Assembly (NCBI RefSeq): GCF_905171765.1
Contig: NC_053397.1
Span: 3,552,946 to 3,616,945, forward strand
Length of the DNA stretch: 64,000 nucleotides
Direction: 5' to 3'
From: Bufo bufo
Lineage: Eukaryota > Chordata > Amphibia > Anura > Bufonidae
The notes below the pieces were generated by a model. That model did no database searches. It was not told the origin of the DNA and saw only the letters and a list, made by a program, of their open reading frames with translations. Below, one piece after another: positions 24,932 to 35,803 of the stretch. The stretch's first letter is position 1. Every line of letters starts with the position of its first letter. Made by a program: the position numbers and the translations under genes.

Positions 24932-26485
24932 CAGTCGTGGCCAAAAGTTTTGAGAATTAGATAAATATTGGAAATTGGAAAGTTGCTGCTTAAGTTTTTA
25001 TAATAGCAATTTGCATATACTCCAGAATGTTATGAAGAGTGATCAGATGAATTGCATAGTCCTTCTTTGCCATTAAAATTAACTTAATCCCAAAAAAACC
25101 TTTCCACTGCATTTCATTGCTGTCACTAAAGGACCTGCTGAGATCATTTCAGTAATCGTCTTGTTAACTCAGGTGAGAATGTTGACGAGCACAAGGCTGG
25201 AGATCATTATGTCAGGCTGATTGGGTTAAAATGGCAGACTTGACATGTTAAAAGGAGGGTGATGCTTGAAATCATTGTTCTTCCATTGTTAACCATGGTG
25301 ACCTGCAAAGAAACGCGTGCAGCCATCATTGCGTTGCATAAAAATGGCTTCACAGGCAAGGATATTGTGGCTACTAAGATTGCACCTCAATCAACAATTT
25401 ATAGGATCATCAAGAACTTCAAGGAAAGAGGTTCAATTCTTGTTAAGAAGGCTTCAGGGCGTCCAAGAAAGTCCAGCAAGCGCCAGGATCGTCTCCTAAA
25501 GAGGATTCAGCTGCGGAATCGGAGTGCCACCAGTGCAGAGCTTGCGCAGGAATGGCAGCAGGCAGGTGTGAGCGCATCTGCACGCACAGTGAGGCCAAGA
25601 CTTTTGGAAGATGGCCTGGTGTTAAGAAGGGCAGCGAAGAAGCCACTTCTCTCCAAAAAAACATCAGGGACAGATTGATCTTCTGCAGAAAGTATGGTGA
25701 ATGGACTGCTGAGGACTGGGGCAAAGTCATATTCTCCGATGAAGCCTCTTTCTGATTGTTTGGGGCATCTGGAAAAAGGCTTGTCCGGAGAAGAAAAGGT
25801 GAGCGCTACCATCAGTCCTGTGTCATGCCAACAGTAAAGCATCCTGAGACCATTCATGTGTGGGGTTGCTTCTCATCCAAGGGAGTGGGCTCACTCACAA
25901 TTTTGCCCAAAAACACAGCCATGAATAAAAAATGGCACCAAAACACCCTCCAACAGCAACTTCTTCCAACAATCCAACAACAGTTTGGTGAAGAACAATG
26001 CATTTTCCAGCACGATGGAGCACCGTGCCATAAGGCAAAAGTGATAACCAAGTGGCTCGGGGACCAAAACGTTGACATTTTGGGTCCATGGCCTGGAAAC
26101 TCCCCAGATCTTAATCCCATTGAGAACTTGTGGTCAATCCTCAAGAGGCGGGTGGACAAACAAAAACCCACTAATTCTGACAAACTCCAAGAAGTGATGA
26201 TGAAAGAATGGGTTGTATCAGTCAGGAATTGGCCCAGAAGGTGATTGAGAGCATGCGCAGTCGGATTGCAGAGGTCCTGAAAAAGAAGGGCCAACACTGC
26301 AAATACTGACTCTTTGCATCAATGTCATGTAATTGTCGATAAAAGCCTTTGAAACGTATGAAGTGCGTGTAATTATATTTCACTACATCACAGAAACAAC
26401 TGAAACAAAGATCTAAAAGCAGTTTAGCAGCAAACTTTGTGAAAACTAATATTTGCGTCATTCTCAAAACTTTTGGCCACGACTG
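24932..26485 (+). mobile_element. Tc1-like transposon, decayed autonomous copy
   Basis: Terminal inverted repeats start CAGTCGTGGCCAAAAGTTTT, with about 26 bp near-identical at the two ends, and are flanked by TA at 24930-24931 and 26486-26487. The length is 1,554 bp, typical of a full Tc1 element with one transposase gene. It is nested within the palindromic element and therefore younger than it. The reading frame is broken, so this copy cannot make its own transposase. Confidence 0.95.
25295..26309 (+). pseudogene. Tc1-like transposase pseudogene
   Basis: The product would cut and paste the surrounding Tc1-like element in the nucleus by binding its terminal repeats. The first ATG (ACCATGG context, 25295) opens an N-terminal helix-turn-helix region followed by a GRPRKS AT-hook-like motif. 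The catalytic residues are visible in pieces: FSDEASF (first Asp, about 25736), QHDGAPCH (second Asp, about 26013) and SPDLNPIENLW (Glu, about 26120). I count 35 residues between the second Asp and the Glu, one more than classical Tc1. The frame is broken by a shift in the A-run near 25658, a TGA at 25753 directly after the first catalytic motif, and another shift near 26215 before the C-terminal tail, which ends at 26307-26309. The total length, about 340 codons, is normal for the family. Confidence 0.93.
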
Positions 26486-27260
26486 TAGGTTACACAGCAG
26501 GCCCACTCCACGACATCACCGGCGCCAACTGGCTACCAAGGACTGCAGTGAGAGTCCACAAACTATCTCACTCCTGGTGCCATGGCTTCAGTGAGTGAGG
26601 TGGAGCAGGCCTGACTATGCACTGACACTAATTATAATCGGCCTATAGGGCAGACAGGGTGGTCAGGAGTGCATGACTGGGGAGGCAGCCACACCGCCAG
26701 TACAAGCTGCAAAGAAAGACAAAAAAGGGGGTCAGTCAGCACACCAAACCGCAGGAGCACATTGCTATGGCAGGGAACAACATGAAAAGACAAAAACATG
26801 CAATGCCTTGACGCTCGGCAGACGGGCTCAAATAATTTTGTACAAAACGATTTGCCAAGTATCTCTCACTTATAGTGTAGCACTTGTAAATATTATGCAA
26901 TTTTGTACTCTATTTTTCAGTGAATTGTCGCATTGCATGTTTTTGTCTTTTTTATAGGATGGCTGCCTTACATCTGGTGGCATCAGAGGCAAAGCTTGTT
27001 AAGAGCTCATTTGCATTTCTTCCCTCCCATTGTGAATGGATTCATGGAATTATTTACCCAAAAAATTAAACATATACAGCCTTATTCTACATAATTAAAA
27101 AACTAATCTTTATTTCATGATGGAATAACCTTTGGATGGTAATATATTTTCCTCAAAAAGCATTTTATATAAAAAAAAATCTGATTTAAATAAAAAAAAT
27201 CAGATTTTTTTGATTTTTAAAAAAAAAAAATCATAGACTTTTATCCACCCTGCCCACAAA

Positions 27261-28055
27261 GGACATGCCTTGTTGTCTGGGGTGAACTGTGATGGTGAAG
27301 TCACAGCTCCTGTGCAGCAGTCACTAATATCTTCATATAGATATCCACAGATGTAATATTTACATGCATATATAGATAAACATACTGATGCTGTGAGGTG
27401 TTTGATACAGCGCCTATAAATGGTGCTTTATTTGCATGTAAAACATGGTGGATCTCTGATAAACGCGCCAGACGCCATGATTAGAGGGGATTTACATGGT
27501 ACATGGTGGAGGGGAAGCCCCAGACTACAGGTCTCTATTGGTCACCAGTGAAGCTGTCACTTTCAGCACCTGCACCATTTGTAATTGTGACTTGCTTGAG
27601 CTCTCACAGAACCCACCATGAATCTGTGTCTTCAAAAATACCTGTTACCCCCTCGCATTACGTCCCGTTTCCTACTCAGGGGACGCACATAAATAGTTGG
27701 AAGATATGCACAAAAGAAACAAAACAAAGATTGTTACATTTCCATTCAGCAGTTTTCAATGAAGATTATGCCTGGTGTCCCATGAGGAGGGGGGGGGGGG
27801 ATATTATGGGAAAACCTGAAGTGACAGTGGTGACAAGACTGAATGTGTACCCTGGTATTAGAGGATAACTGTCACACTTAGACCCTAATATTAATTTTCA
27901 TATATTATATGTAGTTACCAATAACATGATATTCCAGAATCAGTTACTATTAGACTGACTTACCCCATATTTAATAAGATTCAGCCCTTAGCAACCAGTC
28001 TGCAGAAAACTGCAGTTTCACTATTCAGTTAAGATGGCCGCCACTGCCCTCACCC
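27261..28055. other. intergenic DNA, no gene recognised
   Basis: Single-copy-looking sequence with one 121-codon open frame (27503-27868) that lacks any recognisable domain and is interrupted by a G12 homopolymer at 27789-27800. No transposon ends are seen. Confidence 0.5.
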
Positions 28056-28058
28056 TAA

Positions 28059-28488
28059 GGCCTCATGCACACGACCGTTTTTTTTTTTGCGGTCCGCAAA
28101 ACGGATTTCCGTTGTTCCGTGACCGTTTTTTCTTCCGTGGGTCTTCCTTGATTTTTGGAGGATCCACGGACATGAAAAGTGAAAAAAAAAAAACTAAGTC
28201 AAGTTTCCATTGAAAATGATAGGAAAAACGGACACGGATCACGGACGACTATATTGTGTGCATCCGTGATTTTTCACAGACCCATTGAACCGTGAACCGT
28301 TGTCCGTGAAAAAAATAGGACAGGTCCTATTTTTTTCACGGACTGGAAAAACGGATCATGGACGCGGAAGCCAAACGGTGCATTTTCCGATTTTTCCACG
28401 GACCCATTGAAAGTCAATGGGTCCGCAAAAAAAAACGGAAAACGGAACAACGGCCGCGGAGGCACACAACGGTCGTGTACATGAGGCC
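28059..28488. mobile_element. Harbinger-like MITE with TAA duplication
   Basis: The element is 430 bp. Inverted ends are GGCCTCATGCACACGACCG at the left and CGGTCGTGTACATGAGGCC at the right. TAA flanks both sides (28056-28058, 28489-28491), which is the 3-bp target duplication type of PIF/Harbinger elements. The interior is full of short inverted words such as TCCACGGA, CCGTGA and ACGGA, so it folds back on itself. No coding capacity. Confidence 0.85.
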
Positions 28489-28491
28489 TAA

Positions 28492-30354
28492 GGCTAATCC
28501 CGCCTGCCCTCACTAGCCAGTAACAATAGCCCCCCAAAAGTGTCTGTAACCAGAGCCCTCCCCCCTAAAGGGTTAATCTCCTGCAGCACAAAGGGGTCCT
28601 CTTACCACATGTTGCTTTCATTTATACACTGAGCAGACGGCAGATCTCCCTTCCCTGGTCTGCGCTGCTCCAACTCTGCATTCTCCAGCTCTGCTGAGTG
28701 AGGGAGCGTCTGCCAAGCGCAGGGACAGGGAGAAGTGCACACAGCCCAGACACTGATATCAGCTGCTGGGGAGGACCTGGCTTTAGTCATTTACTTACAG
28801 TCCCTGGCCGTCAGTAATCTGACCCTGCACTATGCTGCGTCCTCCGTCCTTCAACAGATAGACGGACCATGCCTAGCAACAGATAGACGGACCATGCCTA
28901 GCAACAGATAGACGGACCATGCCTAGCAACCCTATTGTAAGCACAGGTAAAAGTAGGCAGTACAGGGAACAACAATGTGGAATTAAGGGGTAATTGAATA
29001 CACAGTGAAAAGTTGAAATAGGGCCACCAAGGAGATATTAATCACCACAATCCAATACTCCCAACAACAAAAAAATACGACAGTTATACTTTAAATCTCG
29101 GAGACTCCGCAGTCAGGCTGGAGAACCTGATGGGATCATGGCCGCTGGACAGATGGTGGGAGGACGCTTGTTATGAGCCCTGACCTGATGAATTCTGAGC
29201 ACCCCAGAGTTGAAGTTGTCGAAGCTCAAGAGCCTGGAAAGGGTCATAAACCAAAGTAAAAAGCTCCAGACTCCTCCTGGAGATAATCACCATCTATTGT
29301 TCCTCCTCTTCCGACTGCTCATTTAACTAGAAATCACTCCCTAATAGAAGACTGGTCAAGACGTGAGGAGACAAAGCAGACGGGGTTATGGCCAGGACCT
29401 ACAGACTGCATTGTCTCATAAAGATTCCAGCATCAGGACTGTGAACAAGAAGGGGTTGTAAAGAGAAGTAAGCAGCTCAGCGCTCGTGTTAATTGCATTT
29501 ATTATACGTTTTGTCCTATTTCATATGATTCTTCACTGAACTCCCAAATCCTCCTGCACTGACCTGACGCTGGGGTCGGCATGGTCATACTGCTCCCACC
29601 ATGTAATAAAGGCAGTGACAATGACTTCTACAAAGTTCTGTGGGAGACTGCCCGGTATGAGCATACATCTCCAGGAGCTTCCATCTGTATTCATCTTGGA
29701 CCTTGTACTGGGGCCTCACCTGAATCTATAGTGCACTTCGCTCTCCCTATAAGTGACTCTAATAGGGCTTATAATCATTCCAACAGAAATTGAAAACGTA
29801 TCTTCCTTCTCTGCTTCTTGTCTGGTTCATTCCCAAAACTTAACTAGATCGCAGTCCCTGGGGACCAGAGGTAATTGAGTTGGCTGAAAATACCAGTAGA
29901 ATCCTGGGAGGCTTTGTGTTAGTATTCAGTACATAACCCACAAGAGAAGGGCGGCCAGGGGCAAATGAAGGGTTAATGAGATATCAGGGATGTTATCAGC
30001 ATCAACCACCTCTTATTATGTACACTCCGTGTACGGGAAGAGGAGGCCCGAGGGGCTGATAACACCATGAGCCTCCAGCACAGAGAGGCCGGAGGATCTC
30101 ACCTCAGGTCACATCACCTCCTAGAACTTTCCAATAGAAGATGATGATGATTCTTATTCAAATTGTCCTTATCAGAAAGAGAGAAAGAGCACAAGCGCTG
30201 GACCGAAAACTCTCCGCTCCCCCGGGATTAACCTCTGCCCTACAAATCCATCATACAGACAATGACACAGATCTGAGAGCAAGGGGCAGGTGGGCCCCAA
30301 GGCGGGATGCTGAGCTGGCATATGGGGTTTTATGGTGACGGGACTAACACTGAT
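28492..30354. other. intergenic DNA, no gene recognised
   Basis: About 1.9 kb with no convincing gene. Open frames are 70 codons or shorter and lack motifs. The only structured element is the three-copy 25-bp repeat at 28852-28930. Confidence 0.5.
28852..28930. repeat. 25-bp tandem repeat, three copies
   Basis: Three exact copies of a 25-bp unit containing ACAGATAGACGGACCATGCC, followed by TAGCA. It is short and homogeneous, so it may be a recent or incipient minisatellite. Confidence 0.95.
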
Positions 30355-31230
30355 GGGGAAGGGCACATGGGGCATGATAATGGGAAGAGGCTCATACAAT
30401 ATGATGATGGAGAGACGGACATAGGGCATAATGATGGAGAGACGGACATAGAGCATGATGATGGGGAGAGGCGCATAAGACATGATGATGGGGAGAGGCG
30501 CATAAGACATGATGATGGGGAGAGGCGCATAAGACATGATGATGGGGAGAGGCGCATAAGACATGATGATGGGGAGAGGCGCATAAGACATGATGATGGG
30601 GAGAGGCGCATAAGACATGATGATGGGGAGAGGCGCATAAGACATGAAGATGGGGAAGGGCACATAGGGCATGATGATGAGGATAGGCACATAGGACATG
30701 ATGATGGTGAAGGGCACATAGGGCATGATGATGGAGAGACAGACATAGGGCATAATGACGGAGAGTCGGACATAGGGCATGATGATGGGGAGAGGCACAT
30801 AGGGCATGATGATGGGGAGACGGACATAGGGCATGATGATGGGGAGAGGCACATAGGGCATGATGATGGAGAGACGGACATAGGGCATAATGATGGAGAG
30901 ACGGACATAGGGCATGATGATGGGGAGAGGCACATAGGAGATGATAATGAGTAGAGGCACATATGGCATGATGATGGGGAGAGGCACATATGGCATGATG
31001 ATGGGGAGAGGCACATATGGCATGATGGTGGGGAGAGGCACATAGGGCATGATGATGGGGAAGGGCACATAGGGCATGATGATGGGGAGAGGCACACAGG
31101 GCATGATGATGGGGAGAGGCACATAGGGCATGATGATGGGGAAGGGCACATAGGGCACGATGATGGGGAGAGGCACATAGGGCACGATGACGGAGTGACG
31201 GACATAATGCATGATGATGGGGAGAGGCTC
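30355..31230. repeat. 27-bp minisatellite, left part
   Basis: The 27-bp unit contains CATGATGATGGGGAGAGGCA, then CATAGGG, with variants GAGACGGACATAGGG and GAGAGGCGCATAAGA. The last is repeated identically seven times in a row at about 30463-30645. The array stops in mid-unit at GAGAGGCTC where the Ty3/gypsy element starts, and resumes at 39247. Open frames of 215 to 354 codons on both strands are 9-residue periodic artefacts. Confidence 0.96.
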
Positions 31231-31620
31231 TGTCACAGAAGGTGAGGGAAGGGAAGCAAACCAAACACAACAAAATTAAACAAAACTGCAGGTTAGGCCC
31301 CGCAGCTAGGGAACAGGTAAAGGTCCCCCCCTGACAATCCCTGAGCCTTTCCCTGACTGATACCAACATGAACAAATCTTGATGGTAGAACAAAACCCTC
31401 AGCTAGGGAGCAGGCGAAAAGACAACCGGTTCCTTGGACAAGATGAAGGAACCAGCGTCTACCTAAGGCCTAGACAGTAAAAATAACAGAAGGGAAGGAA
31501 GGAGGACTTAACTGAAGACGAACTGGGAGCAGGAGATCCTCCAAACCCCAGCAGAGAACTCCAGGAGAAACTATAAACCGCAAGGGCTATAGAGAGAGGC
31601 AGAAATAAATAGCATCACTA
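31231..31620 (-). repeat. left LTR (3-prime LTR of the gypsy element), truncated
   Basis: It aligns with the right LTR from TGTCACAGAAGGTGAGG to AGCATCACTA, then breaks off; the last 130 bp or so of the LTR and the polypurine tract are deleted. It lacks a segment of about 43 bp found in the right LTR and has about 22 extra bases near 31535. It preserves uninserted versions of the sites where MITEs landed in the right LTR (GGTGAGGGAAGGG and GGACTTAACTGAAG). Confidence 0.88.
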
Positions 31621-33402
31621 TCACAGGTATACCAATAGCACAGGTATACCAGAAGATTCAGTCCCAGAAAAAGTACCAAACAGGGTGAAAACCATATGCG
31701 CCAAAAAATGGTGACTTATGAGTCGACTCCTGTCTACGGTTATTCAAGGCAAACTCAGTCAAGGACAAAAACGAGGACCATTCTTCCTGATTCTCAGCGA
31801 CAAAACACCTCAAATAAGTCTCCAGGTTCTGGTTAGTGCGCTCAGTTTGTCTAAGGATGGAAAGCCGAAGAGAAAGACAACTGAATACCCAGACGAGTAC
31901 AAAACGACTTCCAAAACCTGGAGACAAATTGCGTCCCCCTATCAGACACCACATCAGAGGGGATGCCGTTTAATTTCACGATGTTATCAATAAACACCTG
32001 AGCGAGAGTTTTAGTACTGGGCAAACCTGATTATGGTACAAAGTGAGCCATCTTACTGAAGTGGTCCACCACCACCAAAATCACAGTTTTCCCAGAGGAA
32101 CTTGGTAAATGAGTGATGAAGTCCATGGACAAATGCGTCCAAGCACGAGATGGAATGGACAAAGGAAGAAGAGATCCTGATGGCCGAGTGTGAGCCACCT
32201 TAGCGTGTGCACAGGTCTCAAAAGCTGCTACATAGCCCTCAACACATTTACGCAAACCTGACCACCAAACCCCCCAACACTTCTGCCTCCAGCTCGGGAA
32301 AAAGAGTGGATACCACCACCCCATCAGCCAAAAATGAATAGCACCTTCTAGCCAATGACGCCATTCCTCAAAAGCCAATTTGATGGCCAACAACTCTCTA
32401 TTCCCAACATCATAATGTCTTTCAGCAGCAGAGAGATTCTTAGAGAAAAAAGCACACGGACGCCATTTGCTAGGAGAGGGACTCTGCAACAAAACTGCTC
32501 CGACTCCCACTTTTGATGCGTCAACCACCACAATGAAGGGTTGAGACACATCAGGTTGCATCAGAATGGGAGCAGAAGCAAAACATTCCTTAATTGCAGA
32601 AAAAGCCAGTAATGCCTCTTCCGACCAGACAGAGAAGTCAGTGCACTTCCTAGTCATATCGGTCAAAGGTCTGACAATAGTGGAATCATACAGGATGAAC
32701 TTCCTGTAGTAATTAGTAAATCCTAAAAATCGCATCAGAGCTTTCTGATTCTCCGGCCGGTCCCATTCTAGTACCGCACGGACCTTTTAGGGATCCATGC
32801 GAAAACCTGAGGCAGAAAGTAAGTAACCAAGAAACTGCAGTTCCTGAACAGCAAACACACATTTTTCAAACTAAGCATACAATTTATTATCCCGAAGGAT
32901 CAATAATACTTGTCTTAAATGATCCTGATGAGTCTCCATATCAGGTGAGTAAATCAGTATGTCATCGAGGTAAATAACGATAAACCTCCCCCCCAAATAA
33001 TGAAAAATGTAATTGATAAAGTGCTGGAAGACTGCCGAGGCATTAGTTAAACCAAAGGGCATAACCAGGTTCTCAAAGTGAGCCTCAGGGGTATTGAAGG
33101 CCATCTTCCATTCATCCCCTTCCCTGATTCTTATCAGATTATAAGCTCCTCTTAAATCCAACTTAGAAAACACCTTGGCACCGACAATCTGATCAAATAG
33201 ATCTGGAATCAAGGGTAGGGGATAAGGGTCACGGACAGTAATGAGATTCAGTTCCCGGAAACTTAGGCACGGTCTAAGGGACCCGTCTCTTTTTTTTTTT
33301 TTACGCTGCCATAGGTGATTTAGATGGTCTAATATGTCCTTTTGTCAAACTCTCGGCAATGTACTCCCACATAGCTACTCTTTCAGGTTGGGAAAGATTA
33401 TA

Positions 33403-34031
33403 CAGGGTGGGCCATTTATATGGATACACCTTAATAAAATGGGAATGGTTGGGGATATTAACTTCCTGTTTGTGGCACATTAGTATATGTGAGGGGGGAA
33501 ACTTTTCAAGATGGGTGGTGACCATGGCGGCCATTTTGAAGTCGGCCATTTTGAATCCAACTTTAGTTTTTTCAATAGGAAGAGGGTCATGTGACACATC
33601 AAACTTATTGGGAATTTCACAAGAAAAACAATGGTGTGCTTGGTTTTCAACGTAACTTTATTGTTTTAATGAGTTATTTACAAGTTTCTCTTTGTTTACA
33701 GCCAATGACATGTCGCCGAGGTTAACACGTGAGGAGCAGATAGAAATTGTGTTGATGTCTGGTGAACACAGTAACCGGGTCATTGCAGCAGATTTCAATG
33801 CAAGACACCCTACGAGACCACCCATCTCCCATGCTACAGTTAGCAAACTGCTTGCTAAGTTTCGTGAAACTGGTTCAGTGTTGGATTTGCCAAAATGTGG
33901 ACGCATGAAATCTGTCTCTGACTTGAAAAGTTTCCCCCCCCTCACATATACTAATGTGCCACAAACAGGAAGTTAATATCACCAACCATTCTCATTTTAT
34001 TAAGGTGTATGCATATAAATGGCCCACCCTG
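33403..34031 (+). mobile_element. mariner-type element, internal deletion derivative
   Basis: Terminal inverted repeats CAGGGTGGGCCATTTATA at 33403 and TATAAATGGCCCACCCTG ending at 34031 extend inward for over 100 bp (through CTTCCTGTTTGTGGCACATT). TATA is present on both sides (33399-33402, 34032-34035), so the duplication is TA or TATA. It interrupts the gypsy RT region on the opposite strand. At 629 bp it retains only the start of its transposase gene. Confidence 0.92.
33710..33930 (+). pseudogene. mariner transposase N-terminal fragment
   Basis: Beginning at an ATG (33710) with MSPRLTREEQIEIVLMSGE, about 70 codons encode a helix-turn-helix DNA-binding region (ISHATVSKLLAKFRETGSV) ending near GRMKSVSD. 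The frame then runs straight into the right terminal repeat (AAAAGTTTCCCC) at about 33928, so the whole catalytic DDE/D domain is missing. At most it could give a DNA-binding peptide recognising its own ends; no expression evidence is visible. Confidence 0.85.
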
Positions 34032-34433
34032 TATAACCGAGATTTTGGCAATTTAGCTCTGGGAATAAGATTGATCGGACAATCATACTCTCGGTGAGGG
34101 GGCAACTCCTGATCCCCACCCTCTGCAAATACGTCCGAAAAATCAGAAAGAAACAGGTAACACCTTACCTGGATACCCCAGAAATAGATGCGCCGAGACA
34201 GTTGTCCATAAAAAAATTCACTCCAATTACTGATTTGTCGCGTTTGCTAATTAATGGTAGGATTATGTTTGGTCAACCATGGTAAACCCAGAACCATCGG
34301 AGCAGGCAAACCTTTCAGAACAAAACAAGAAATGGACTCAAAATGAGAATCACCCACCCTCAAATGAAAATCCTGCACAATATGAGTTAGACATTTTTGC
34401 GAGAGGAGCGGAATCTATAGCAAACACTGCTTA

Positions 34434-35200
34434 GGGCTCTTTCACACCTGCGTTATTGTCTTCCGGCATAGAGTTCCGTCGTCGGGGCTCTATGCCGGAA
34501 GAATCCTGATCAGTTTTATCCTAATGCATTCTGAATGGAGAGAAATCCGTTCAGGATGCATCAGGATGTCTTCAGTTCCGGTACGGAACGTTTGTTGGCC
34601 GGAGAAAATACCGCAGCATGCTGCGCTTTTTGCTCCGGCCAAAAATCCGGAACACTTGCCGCAAGGCCGGATCCGGAATTAATGCCCATTGAAAGGCATT
34701 GATCCGGATCCGGCCTTAAGCTAAACGTTGTTTCGGCGCATTGCCGGAGCCGACATTTAGCTTTTTCAGAGTGGTTACCATGGCTGCCGGGACGCTAAAG
34801 TCCTGACAGCCATGGTAAGTGTAGCGGGGAGCGGGGGAGCAGTGTACTTACCGTCCGTGCGGCTCCCGGGGCGCTCCAGAGTGACGTCAGGGCGCCCCAA
34901 GCGCATGGATCACGTGATCGCATGGATCACGTCATCCATGCGCATGGGGCGCTCTGACGTCATTCTGGAGCGCCCCGGGAGCCGCACGGACTGTAAGTAT
35001 ACCGCTCCCCCGCTCCCCGCTCCTACTATGGCAACCAGGACTTTAATAGCGTCCTGGGTGCCATAGTAACACTGAAAGCATTTGGAAGACGGTTCCGTCT
35101 TCAAATGCTTTCAGTACACTTGCGTTTTTCCGGATCCGGCAGGCACCTCCGGCAACGGAAGTGCATGCCGGATCCCAACAACGCAAGTGTGAAAGAGGCC
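34434..35200. mobile_element. Harbinger-like MITE A in gypsy protease/pol region
   Basis: The element is 767 bp with ends GGGCTCTTTCACACCTGCG and CGCAAGTGTGAAAGAGGCC, flanked by TTA on both sides (34431-34433, 35201-35203). The centre carries a second, GC-rich inverted repeat: GCGGCTCCCGGGGCGCTCCA near 34859 pairs with its complement near 34970. Non-coding. Confidence 0.87.
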
Positions 35201-35203
35201 TTA

Positions 35204-35285
35204 ATGCGCTAGTTCTAAAACCATGACTCTGAACAAATGGATAATCAACAAGATTAACCCCTGCGCCACTGTCAACAAATACTTC
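35204..35285 (-). pseudogene. gypsy protease fragment between two MITEs
   Basis: A roughly 80-bp island of gypsy coding sequence is left between MITEs A and B. On the minus strand it encodes FVDSGAGVNLVDYPFVQSHG, which contains the DSGA active-site motif of retroviral-type aspartic protease (catalytic Asp at about 35271-35273). Both sides of the domain are separated from it by the insertions. It is too short to function. Confidence 0.85.
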
Positions 35286-35288
35286 TAA

Positions 35289-35790
35289 GGCTACTTTCAC
35301 ACTTGCGTTCGGGTGTCCGCTCGTGAGCTCCGTTTGAAGGCTCTCACAAGCGGCCCCGAACGCATCCGTCCAGCTCCCAATGCATTCTGAGTGGACGCGG
35401 ATCCGCTCAGAATGCATCCGCCTGCCAGCGCTCAGCCTCCGCTCCGCTCAGCAAGCGGACACCTGAATGCTGCTTGCAGCGTTCGGGTGTCCGCCTGGCC
35501 GTGCGGAGGCGAGCGGATCCGTCCAGACTTACAATGTAAGTCAATGGGGACGGATCCGTTTGAAGTTGACACAATATGGCTCAATTTTCAAACGGATCCG
35601 TCCCCCATTGACTTTCAATGTAAAGTCTGGACGGATCCGTCTGAACAACCCTAACCCTAACCCTAATTTTTTCTAAACTCTAATGCAGACGGATCCGTTC
35701 TGAACGGATCCAAACGTCTGCATTATAGGAGAGGATCTGTCTGGGCAGACCCCAGATGGACCCGCTCTGAACGCTAGTGTGAAAGTAGCC
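35289..35790. mobile_element. Harbinger-like MITE B with a short telomeric-type repeat
   Basis: The element is 502 bp with ends GGCTACTTTCACACTTGCG and CGCTAGTGTGAAAGTAGCC, and is foldback throughout (many GACGGATCCGT-type words). The flanks are TAA at the left and TTA at the right, a one-base mismatch from a clean 3-bp duplication. It contains three CCCTAA units at 35649-35666. It belongs to the same broad family as MITEs A and C and separates the gag fragment from the protease fragment. Confidence 0.83.
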
Positions 35791-35803
35791 TTATTCAATA
35801 TTT

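Larger units (their letters stand above)
23124..27027. mobile_element. palindromic repeat element nested in the hAT-like element
   Basis: It is flanked by 13-bp direct repeats CATTGTAAATGGA (23111-23123) and CATTGTGAATGGA (27028-27040), differing at one position. Its outer parts are inverted copies: the left has GGGAGGGAAGAAATGCAAAT at about 23210 and the right has the reverse complement near 27005-27027. Further inverted segments (AATTCACTGAAAAATAGAGT at 23637 against its complement near 26906) show a foldback organisation. A direct repeat of about 100 bp (GCTGCAAAGAAAGACAAAAA onward) is at 23533 and 26707. I do not recognise the class. Confidence 0.6.
22717..27252. mobile_element. hAT-like element with nested insertions
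   Basis: The outer ends are CAGGGTGGATTTGATTT at the left and the inverted ATCCACCCTG at the right (10-bp terminal match), flanked by a perfect 8-bp duplication CCCACAAA at 22709-22716 and 27253-27260. These are hAT features. The subterminal regions are rich in GATTTAAATC (left) and AAATCTGATTTAAAT (right). No hAT transposase is recognisable. Most of the 4.5 kb is made of later insertions: 23124-27027 and, inside that, 23705-24794 and 24932-26485. Confidence 0.85.
31640..34430 (-). pseudogene. pol: Ty3/gypsy pol pseudogene (protease end, RT, RNase H, integrase)
   Basis: Pol normally copies the element RNA into DNA and integrates it. Reading right to left: protease-to-RT linker at 34036-34430; start of the RT domain (LSQPERVAMWEYIAESL) at about 33303-33400; RT core with the catalytic YLDD at 32961-32972; RNase H with VVVDASKVGVG near 32500-32528; integrase with MDFITHLP (about 32123) and VVDHFSKMAHF (about 32066); then an integrase tail with NQNLETYL near 31850. 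The RNase H reading runs into integrase-side sequence at about 32333, an internal deletion that removes part of RNase H and the zinc-binding region. Frameshifts (including a T-run near 33290), a stop after HFVP near 32030, and a mariner insertion at 33403 further disable it. The integrase C-terminus is lost at the junction with the LTR. Confidence 0.9.
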
